NCBI GenBank assembly: GCA_934462825.1
Contig: CAKSIP010000016.1
Coordinates: 1 to 33,211 of the forward strand
DNA from: an uncultured Eubacteriales bacterium
GTDB taxonomy: Bacteria; Bacillota; Clostridia; Oscillospirales; CAG-272
Direction: 5' to 3'
DNA: 33,211 nt
Both the position numbers and the translations under genes were made by a program. The notes below the pieces were generated by a model that was not told the origin of the DNA, ran no database searches, and saw only the letters and a list, made by a program, of their open reading frames with translations. Below are positions 7,922 to 13,609 of this stretch, piece after piece. Position 1 is the first letter of the stretch. Each line of letters starts with the position of its first letter.

Positions 7922-7998
7922 GGCGGAATAGCTCAGTTGGCTAGAGCAACCGGTTCATACCCGGTAGGTCAAGGGTTCAAATCCATTTTCCGCTACCA
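7922..7998 (+). tRNA. tRNA-Met (anticodon CAT, elongator type), CCA encoded
   Basis: A full cloverleaf can be folded: acceptor GGCGGAA/TTCCGCT with a first-pair G-U, D-stem GCTC/GAGC, anticodon stem ACCGG/CCGGT around TTCATAC (anticodon CAT), and T-loop TTCAAAT. The 5' half and the G-U first pair match Bacillus-type elongator tRNA-Met; the initiator's three G-C pairs in the anticodon stem are absent. The T-stem AAGGG/CCATT contains one G/A mismatch. CCA is encoded. Confidence 0.93.
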
Positions 7999-8073
7999 GG
8001 CCCGTTGGTCAAGCGGCTAAGACACGGCCCTTTCACGGCTGTAACATGGGTTCGATTCCCGTACGGGTCACCA
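7999..8073 (+). tRNA. tRNA-Glu (anticodon TTC), CCA encoded
   Basis: It begins at the base directly after the tRNA-Met CCA. Acceptor GGCCCGT pairs with ACGGGTC, anticodon stem CGGCC/GGCTG holds loop CTTTCAC (anticodon TTC), and the T-arm has the canonical GGTTCGATTCC. CCA is encoded. Prophage genes start about 100 bases downstream, so its 3' end is a candidate phage integration target. Confidence 0.95.
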
Positions 8074-8131
8074 TTGCAGTATAATCCGAACACGATATTG
8101 TTCTTCGGTGTCGTCGCGGCTTATACAATCA

Positions 8132-8163
8132 AATACCGGGTAGATTGATTTCTACCCGGTATT
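8132..8163. terminator. Bidirectional terminator at the host/prophage border
   Basis: AATACCGGGTAGA (8132-8144) and TCTACCCGGTATT (8151-8163) form a perfect 13-bp stem with a six-base loop, followed by TCTTTTA on the plus strand. It can stop both the tRNA transcript and the leftward prophage late operon, whose last gene ends at 8174. Confidence 0.85.
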
Positions 8164-8173
8164 TCTTTTATGC

Positions 8174-8512
8174 TTATTCTGCTTTTTCGGTATCTTTCAA
8201 TGCCTTGTCAACCTTGTCCGCGATGGGTTCCACCTTGTTATAATCTACCCCATGTTCCTCACATACAAGTTTGATCGCCTGTTTGAATACCTGGTTGCCA
8301 CCGGTCGCCGCAAGACCGCTCAGAGCACCGCCTACGACCGCCGTGTACCATGTGGTAGCAGCAATCACTGTCGGGGCTATGTAGAAGCCCAGGAGGGCGA
8401 GACACCCGCCTGTCGCGCAGGCAATCAGCGGAAGCCATTCATTCTTGACCGAAGTCTTGCGAACGAATGCGACGAGAATGTAGGTTACGATAGCGATGAT
8501 AGGATATGCCAT
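8174..8512 (-). CDS. Phage holin
   Basis: 112 residues from ATG 8512 (AAAGAGG upstream). An N-terminal hydrophobic helix (about 3-18), a second around 28-45 and a third around 55-75 are followed by a charged C-terminal tail rich in Lys/Asp/Glu. The pattern GGCLALLGFY..., GALSGLAATGGNQ and FKQAIK is characteristic of a small holin family of Gram-positive phages (like Phage_holin_5). Holins form membrane lesions that release the endolysin. It is the last gene of the late operon, next to the border terminator. No endolysin gene is adjacent, which is unusual. Confidence 0.8.
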   Translation of the reverse strand: MAYPIIAIVTYILVAFVRKTSVKNEWLPLIACATGGCLALLGFYIAPTVIAATTWYTAVVGGALSGLAATGGNQVFKQAIKLVCEEHGVDYNKVEPIADKVDKALKDTEKAE

Positions 8513-8533
8513 TGTTTTGTACCTCTTTTCTTT

Positions 8534-8836
8534 TTAATTATTGGTTTGCTGTTCATGGAGTTCGTCGATGCGGTGATGTGCCTGTTTACAAGACTCCTCA
8601 CATCGAGTGACACGCTGGGTGAGTTCTCCGACAAGCGCACGGGTCTCTCGTCCTTCGCGTTTTAGGTCATCCACACCGGCTTTGATGTAACCAATATCCG
8701 ATGCGATTACACCTTTGCTCTGTCCTTCTTCCACATCGTCTTTTTTGCGGTCGTGATTCAGAGCAATATACGAGATTATGAACCCGAGTGCGCCAAATAC
8801 AATCGAACAAATCACCCCAAGCGTTGCTGTCGTCAT
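8534..8836 (-). CDS. Small membrane-anchored coiled-coil phage protein (XhlA-like)
   Basis: 100 residues from ATG 8836, overlapping the XkdX stop (ATGA) with GGAGG upstream. A single N-terminal membrane helix (about 5-25) is followed by a charged helical region with heptad character (IGYIKAGVDDLKRE, then ELTQRVTRCEESCKQAHHRIDEL). This layout and position beside a holin resemble hemolysin XhlA-type proteins, which assist lysis. The exact role is inferred. Confidence 0.6.
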   Translation of the reverse strand: MTTATLGVICSIVFGALGFIISYIALNHDRKKDDVEEGQSKGVIASDIGYIKAGVDDLKREGRETRALVGELTQRVTRCEESCKQAHHRIDELHEQQTNN

Positions 8837-8985
8837 GTTGCTTCCTCCTTTCCGTATTCTTCATCGGTTATGAGTACAAATTCTGCTTCCGTAATCCATC
8901 CTTTCACGACGGCATCACGGACGCGATTGATACTCCAAAGCCCCGCGTCGTAGTAGGACTTGACCTTCTGGAAATACTTACTCAT
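8833..8985 (-). CDS. xkdX: XkdX-family phage protein
   Basis: 50 residues from ATG 8985 (AGGAGG upstream). The short sequence SYYDAGLWSINRVRDAVVKG, then WITEAEFVLIT and EEYG, matches the XkdX pattern: Y..G.W....V...V..G.IT..E...IT...Y. XkdX proteins are tiny and usually sit between tail fibre and lysis genes in Bacillus and Clostridia phages; their function is unknown. A longer upstream start exists but lacks a ribosome binding site. Its start overlaps the previous gene's stop by eight bases. Confidence 0.8.
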   Translation of the reverse strand: MSKYFQKVKSYYDAGLWSINRVRDAVVKGWITEAEFVLITDEEYGKEEAT

Positions 8986-9151
8986 CGTGTTCCACCTCCT
9001 TCGACTCATCCTCGGCGGTTTCGTCAACATCGACGCCTGTCATCATGGCGATGTAGTCGGTGTTCGCTTTTGCGCGGAGCAATTCGGAGCGAAGAGCGTC
9101 ATTTTTCCGACGCTCTATCCGTAACTGTTCCCGAAGTCCCAGATACTTCAT
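8978..9151 (-). CDS. Small acidic/helical phage protein (57 aa)
   Basis: From ATG 9151 (GGAGGAATCAAC upstream) to TAA 8980-8978. It begins MKYLGLREQLRIERRKNDAL and ends in an Asp/Glu-rich tail (DETAEDESKEVEHDE). The N-terminal half is predicted helical. The start lies inside the 3' end of the reverse transcriptase gene (53-base overlap), and its stop overlaps the XkdX start, indicating coupled translation. Small proteins of this kind commonly precede XkdX in phages; function unknown. Confidence 0.65.
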   Translation of the reverse strand: MKYLGLREQLRIERRKNDALRSELLRAKANTDYIAMMTGVDVDETAEDESKEVEHDE

Positions 9152-10208
9152 GTTGATTCCTCCATAAATCTTTGTAGTATTTATCCATCTTCAGGATAGC
9201 AAAATGATTGTCGCCCTTCTTGGCGTGGGCTTTCCAACTCTTATAGCACTCATCGACCTTTTCTTTTGTGATAAGCCCGACTTTTGCACGCTTCACCAGT
9301 TTCTTTAATTTGCGGCGTTCGTGCGAGATCCTTTCGGGGAGTATTCTTTTGACAACTTTTCCGGTTGCAGTGAGTTGAAAACTAAAACCGAGAAAATGTA
9401 CGGGTTGCCGGACAGGTTGAATTTGTGTCTTCTTTGCGCTCAACCTCAAACCGATGTCATCAAGTCTGGATTCAATTGCATACCGGCAGTTTTCCAGATA
9501 ATCTTTGTTCCGATGAATCAAGATGAAATCATCCATGTATCGCACATAGTGTTTGATATGAAGTTTCTCTTTGATAAAATGGTCAAGATCGTCTAACACC
9601 GCCAATTCTATCAATTGCGTAACCTGTGAGCCAAGACCCATGCCTATATTCGGATCCTCGCCCTGATTGAAACTGTTGATAATACGACTGACTTCTCTCA
9701 CCGCCCACTGATCGTCCGTTCTCTTAGCGACGGCTTCTATCGCAACCGAGTGACGGGTACTACCGAAATAATTGGATATGTCACATTTTAAGATTGCACC
9801 ATCCGTACCGCATTTACGATAATACTGTTGAAGATGTGCTTCGAGACGACCGCGTGCGAAATCTGTGCCTTTGTTCTTTTGACACGCACAGTTATCATAA
9901 ATGAAATGCCGGGTCAGAGCATCATATAAATAGTTGTCGCACAGACTTCTTTGAAACACGCGATCCTTTATCCTGGTGCTGACAATCAACCTTTCCTTCG
10001 GCTCATACACCTTGAAAATGGTATAATGTTCGATAGAATAATGATCTGTGTCGAGTTGGTCTTTTAGTTTGTGACAATTCACTATTCCATTTTTCAGGAA
10101 TCCAGCCACGCTATCTTTCCAGACTACATTCTGCTTGCAAATTCGTAATGCCTTGTATAGACTTCCGAAATTGCAAACGATTTCTCTTACACTTGAATTT
10201 TCAATCAT
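9099..10208 (-). CDS. DGR reverse transcriptase
   Basis: 369 residues from ATG 10208. Reverse transcriptase motifs are clear: LKCDISNYF with catalytic Asp143, the DGR-type motif IGMGLGSQVTQ (188-198), and HYVRYMDDFIL with YMDD at 224-227 carrying the other catalytic Asp pair. HFLGFSFQ (about 271-278) is a later palm/thumb motif. The [ILV]GxxxSQ motif distinguishes DGR enzymes from group II intron and retron reverse transcriptases. No maturase or endonuclease domain is present. It copies the template RNA with adenine-directed errors into cDNA that replaces the variable repeat. It lies downstream of the template repeat and Avd in the BPP-1 order. GGAG is about 12 bases upstream, a slightly long spacing. 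Confidence 0.95.
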   Translation of the reverse strand: MIENSSVREIVCNFGSLYKALRICKQNVVWKDSVAGFLKNGIVNCHKLKDQLDTDHYSIEHYTIFKVYEPKERLIVSTRIKDRVFQRSLCDNYLYDALTRHFIYDNCACQKNKGTDFARGRLEAHLQQYYRKCGTDGAILKCDISNYFGSTRHSVAIEAVAKRTDDQWAVREVSRIINSFNQGEDPNIGMGLGSQVTQLIELAVLDDLDHFIKEKLHIKHYVRYMDDFILIHRNKDYLENCRYAIESRLDDIGLRLSAKKTQIQPVRQPVHFLGFSFQLTATGKVVKRILPERISHERRKLKKLVKRAKVGLITKEKVDECYKSWKAHAKKGDNHFAILKMDKYYKDLWRNQHEVSGTSGTVTDRASEK

Positions 10209-10361
10209 AATAAAATTGATCTCCGTATATAGCGATGCTTACTCAAACGAATAAATCGCATCGGAAGATATGTTTCGCCTTATGAGGGTCGGGATGGCAG
10301 TTCCTTGTGTGAGTAGCATTGATTTCCACTTATTGTGTACTTTAATACGAGCCGATTTCTC

Positions 10362-10467
10362 ACAATCCGGGACGACGCCGTTGGCATTGTTGGCTTTGTT
10401 GTTGTTCAGTTCTCCAGACGAATTGACATTGCGCACATTATTGGCGTTAGTCGGGTTCGGGGAACGA
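10362..10467 (-). repeat. DGR template repeat (TR)
   Basis: 106 bases in the non-coding gap between Avd and the reverse transcriptase (10209-10495). Read on the minus strand it is rich in AAC/AAT triplets in the frame of the variable protein. It aligns without gaps to 10960-11065 at a constant offset of 598. All 18 differences fall on template adenines. The last ~20 GC-rich bases before CCGG are identical in both copies. The rest of the gap holds no supported gene. Confidence 0.96.
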
Positions 10468-10495
10468 CCTTAGAACAACTGCCACCCCATATGGT

Positions 10496-10909
10496 TTATT
10501 CGCTTTGCTTGTACCTATCTTTATCGGACTTCTTCCAGTTCCGCAACAGATTTTGCACTTCCAGAATCATGCCTGTCCAATGATCAATTTTCGCACTGTC
10601 TATCCCGAAGGTTCGATAGGCAATATCAATCATGGAAAGCAGTGCGTAACTCGATGCAATGGCTTTCTGCTGAAACTGGTGACGCAGTGCAACATCATTC
10701 TCGCTCTGCACAAAGACCGAATTAGCCATAGTGATATAGTTGTTGATGTCAAGTGCGGCATCAACAATTTTCGCCGTGACGCACCATCGGTAGTGCTTCG
10801 GAAAATTCTTTTCGTTGCTACATATGCGGATGGTAAAGGCGGCAAGATCGTTCGCTTTTGTGAAAACGGTCAGGCGCCCCATACCTCGCTTGGATGATAC
10901 AACTGACAT
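10496..10909 (-). CDS. avd: DGR accessory variability determinant (Avd)
   Basis: 137 residues from ATG 10909 (AAGGAG upstream), lying between the variable protein and the TR exactly where BPP-1 avd lies. It is almost entirely helical and basic, with helices around 35-60, 62-95, 97-112 and 113-130, consistent with the four-helix bundle of Avd, which forms a pentamer that binds the reverse transcriptase and template RNA. Sequence similarity to characterised Avd is weak by eye, so size, fold pattern and position carry the call. The 3' part of the gene probably belongs to the template RNA. Confidence 0.85.
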   Translation of the reverse strand: MSVVSSKRGMGRLTVFTKANDLAAFTIRICSNEKNFPKHYRWCVTAKIVDAALDINNYITMANSVFVQSENDVALRHQFQQKAIASSYALLSMIDIAYRTFGIDSAKIDHWTGMILEVQNLLRNWKKSDKDRYKQSE

Positions 10910-10923
10910 TGTTTACTCCTTCA

Positions 10924-10939
10924 CGCCCCTAACGGGGCG
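10924..10939 (-). promoter_or_regulatory. GC-rich hairpin downstream of VR (candidate DGR target-recognition element)
   Basis: CGCCCC-GTTA-GGGGCG forms a perfect 6-bp stem with a four-base loop, 20 bases past the VR and just after the variable protein stop. DGR targets in BPP-1 and relatives carry a short GC-rich cruciform with a tetranucleotide loop at this place that promotes retrohoming. There is no T-run and avd follows at once, so a terminator is unlikely. Confidence 0.65.
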
Positions 10940-10947
10940 ATTTTAGA

Positions 10948-13365
10948 TTATACGATGCAACAAGCCGGGACGACGCCGTTGGCACCGTAGGCTTCGCTGA
11001 GGTGCAGTACTCCAGACGAAATGACACCGCGCACACTATAGGCGCCAGTCGGGTCCGGGGAACGAAGCCACCAGTATCTTGCCGTACCGTTGTGATATTT
11101 GATACGGTCAGCGTCGGTCGAACCATTCCAATAGGCAAGACGCACGCCTTCGCTGATACTGTTGTTCGCATTACCGAAAACCTCCGTCATGGACTGCAAC
11201 CACACCTTGTCGTAGGTAATATCCTGTGTTGCGCCGTCCACTTTGTCACAATCACAAAGCGCCGTGATGACTTTCACTTTTCCCATCGCCGCAACGAACG
11301 ACGGATCCAAGCCGTAGAGGAAACCGGCGAAATTGGCACCCCCGGGTGCTCTATCGAAAACACTCTGGGGAGTCCACCAGTTCGAGACACCGTTGCCGGC
11401 AGTTCCGGCTGGTGCGGTTGAGTTCAGCCACTGACGATACACACTGTCACGCCATCTGTTTGAGCCATATGCCTGGCGTTCAGTGAAATTGCGCTTGCCA
11501 CCATTGACAGTATCATCCTCCGTATAATAGGTACGGCTTCTTGCGGTGAAAGTACCCAAATCGGTACACTCAGTTGTCCCGTCATACTCTGAGAATGTAA
11601 CTCCCGATTCGATGGCGCTTCGCTGGGGTCTTGCGCCGTATGTCGTAATGTAATTTCCGAGGATGTCTGCCTTCGCGTAAGACGACTGCCAACCTCCGAC
11701 CGGCTTTGTGTGCCGGAATCCTCCGTCGGCGGGGATTGCCTTTGTCAGCGTAAACATATAGGTGCCATCGTACAGTGTCCCGCCTCCGTACTGCGCATGA
11801 TCAAGCGTGAGTTTGTAAGTCCCAGCCGGGAGACCGTTTTCCGACCAGTACATCAATTGGGAAGCACAGAACGGCATCGTGCCGTAAATAAAAATGTTGT
11901 GCATACCGAGAGCAAGAGAGTGTGTCAAGCCGCTATTTTCGGGAGTGTGTTTGTCGTGATCGAGAACATCGAAAGTCAGTTCGTCTGCCGTTTCGGTAAT
12001 CACAATATGATCTCCGGCTACCGGAGTGCCAACAACTGCGATGCCGTAATCTGACAGGACAATGACGGTGTTATCCGCTTTGTGCCACACATCACCATCA
12101 TAAGTCGCTTCATACTGTCCGTTGACCGCTTCTCCCACCTTCTCGATAAAAGTCTGCGGGTTGATAGTAGCAGAGGTGATGCCTGTGCTTCCACCGACAC
12201 TGATTGTCATTGTCTTTTCCCGATTGACAACAAACTGATTACCTACGGGAATCAGGTCGTCATGGTAACCCAAGCGAGTAATCCTCTGCACATCGGCAAA
12301 AGTGCTGAACTTTGTGAGCACAGACTCTGTGACCATTTCACATTTTTCGGTTGCCGCAATACATTCGGCGGTTTTCTGTTCTCTGACGAGTTCGGCAGCG
12401 GCTCTTTCATTTTCTGCCGAAACACGGACACTCTCTGCATTAGATCTCGCCGTCTCGGCGGTGACACGAGAGGTTTCGTTGCTCTTTCTGGTAGTTTCGT
12501 TCGCCTGTCTGGTACTTTCGTTTGTTTTCCGTGTGCTTTCTGCTGTGGAACGAGAGGTTTCAGCCGTTTTGCGAGCATTTTCATTTGTAACTCTGTCTGT
12601 TTCTGCGCTTTTGCGTTCGTTTTCGGCAGTCACACGCGCTTTTTCGGCAGACACTCTGGAGTTTTCAGCCGACACCCGTCCGGCTTCCGCTGTTTTCACA
12701 CTGGCTTCCAAAGCGGTAACTTGCTCTACCAACTGCAGAAGTACATCTGCGGTATTTTCGGCAACTGTCACCGTGACTGCATCACCATTCACAGGGGTAC
12801 CAGTGACAGTAATACCATAGTCGTCAAGTGCGACTTCGACGGAGTTCAAGAGCCACTTTGTCCCGTTGAAGGAAAATGTGTATGTCTTTTCTTCCGGTGT
12901 TCCGACCTTTTGAATGAATGTAACGCCGTCAACAGCGGCTCCTGTAATACCTTTGCTGGAACCGACGCTGGCAGTAACCTCGGCAAGATCACCGCCGCCA
13001 TAATTCGCGCGTTCCACTTCGATTGTAAAATTCGTCGTGGAGAGTTTTCGTCCATCTTCGTCAACGATGGAGATGTCGCACTTGACGGTATCATCAAGAG
13101 CAAGCATCCACTGTGTAATCGGAACCGTGACTGTGCCATCGCCGTTGACTTCTCCGAGGAACGAATTACTTTTTCCGTCTGCTCGTGTCGCGTTGATCGT
13201 TGCCACGCTGTTTCCGGCTATCACAAGGGGTACCCCCTCATTGGCGATATGAACTTTCAAATAACGGGAATTGTAATCGTACTGTTTTCCGAGAACGGCT
13301 TGAATACGATTTTCTCGTGCCACATCGAGAGTTAATTCCTTGACTATCTCAGCCATCGTTTTCAT
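10948..13365 (-). CDS. DGR variable protein: BppU-type baseplate/receptor-binding protein
   Basis: 805 residues from ATG 13365 (AAGGAAAGGAAG upstream; ATG 13356 is also possible). Domains in order: a BppU-like N-terminus (about 1-120, KELTLDV...), which docks on the baseplate; a ~70-residue module ending DDYGITVTGTPVNGD (about 135-205); some 15 heptads, each starting with Arg, such as RVSAENS (about 230-335), probably a trimeric coiled-coil stalk; a second copy of the module (SDYGIAVVGTPVAGD, about 390-460); and a C-terminal DUF6273-like, C-type-lectin-style domain (about 475-805) with YWWLRSP. The VR covers about 768-802, leaving ACCIV nearly outside. Such folds tolerate ligand-site diversity; receptor binding on the bacterial surface is inferred. 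Confidence 0.9.
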   Translation of the reverse strand: MKTMAEIVKELTLDVARENRIQAVLGKQYDYNSRYLKVHIANEGVPLVIAGNSVATINATRADGKSNSFLGEVNGDGTVTVPITQWMLALDDTVKCDISIVDEDGRKLSTTNFTIEVERANYGGGDLAEVTASVGSSKGITGAAVDGVTFIQKVGTPEEKTYTFSFNGTKWLLNSVEVALDDYGITVTGTPVNGDAVTVTVAENTADVLLQLVEQVTALEASVKTAEAGRVSAENSRVSAEKARVTAENERKSAETDRVTNENARKTAETSRSTAESTRKTNESTRQANETTRKSNETSRVTAETARSNAESVRVSAENERAAAELVREQKTAECIAATEKCEMVTESVLTKFSTFADVQRITRLGYHDDLIPVGNQFVVNREKTMTISVGGSTGITSATINPQTFIEKVGEAVNGQYEATYDGDVWHKADNTVIVLSDYGIAVVGTPVAGDHIVITETADELTFDVLDHDKHTPENSGLTHSLALGMHNIFIYGTMPFCASQLMYWSENGLPAGTYKLTLDHAQYGGGTLYDGTYMFTLTKAIPADGGFRHTKPVGGWQSSYAKADILGNYITTYGARPQRSAIESGVTFSEYDGTTECTDLGTFTARSRTYYTEDDTVNGGKRNFTERQAYGSNRWRDSVYRQWLNSTAPAGTAGNGVSNWWTPQSVFDRAPGGANFAGFLYGLDPSFVAAMGKVKVITALCDCDKVDGATQDITYDKVWLQSMTEVFGNANNSISEGVRLAYWNGSTDADRIKYHNGTARYWWLRSPDPTGAYSVRGVISSGVLHLSEAYGANGVVPACCIV
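10960..11065 (-). repeat. DGR variable repeat (VR)
   Basis: The VR is the last ~35 codons of the variable protein, except for the final three. Relative to the TR it has 18 substitutions affecting 14 codons, mostly Asn codons changed to Asp, Gly, Tyr, Ser, Ile, His or Leu. One Glu becomes Val, one Lys becomes Glu and one Asp becomes Ala. No non-adenine position differs. Confidence 0.96.
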
Positions 13366-13609
13366 CTTCCTTTCCTTCGCGCTCAGCCATTTCGGCGGTC
13401 TGCGCTTCATATGTACGCTTTGCATTTTCCCGTTCCGTTTTCGCGAGTTCCGTTACCTGTCTGGCGGCATCGTTTACGATACTTTCGAGCAGATAAAATG
13501 GAATATGCCGTTCAGATGCCATCCGATTGATAGCACCGAAAATTTCGTCTTTGGCATCATCAATTTCCAATACGAGGGGACGAACGGGCTTTGTTTTAGG
13601 ATCTTTCAT
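13349..13609 (-). CDS. Small tail-associated phage protein, unknown (86 aa)
   Basis: ATG 13609 overlaps the preceding stop (TAATG) and has AAAGGAG upstream; its stop overlaps the start region of the variable protein. The middle reads as an amphipathic helix (DDAKDEIFGAINRMASERH), followed by a long charged helix to the C-terminus. There is no membrane segment. Position between the S74 tail protein and the BppU protein suggests a baseplate or assembly accessory role. Confidence 0.7.
   Translation of the reverse strand: MKDPKTKPVRPLVLEIDDAKDEIFGAINRMASERHIPFYLLESIVNDAARQVTELAKTERENAKRTYEAQTAEMAEREGKEDENDG

Noticed and set aside
10239..10436. Minus-strand 65-codon ORF with Asn-rich sequence covering the TR
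   Set aside because: Its Asn-rich part is the TR itself (AAC/AAT triplets). It has no ribosome binding site and similarity to the variable protein is explained by the repeat.
10924..10939. Hairpin after the variable protein as a terminator
   Set aside because: No T-run follows, and avd starts 15 bases later in the same direction; a DGR target element fits better.
12082..13335. Plus-strand 417-codon Cys/Phe-rich frame
   Set aside because: It lies antisense to the coiled-coil part of the variable protein and arises from its regular heptad codons; there is no family match or start signal.
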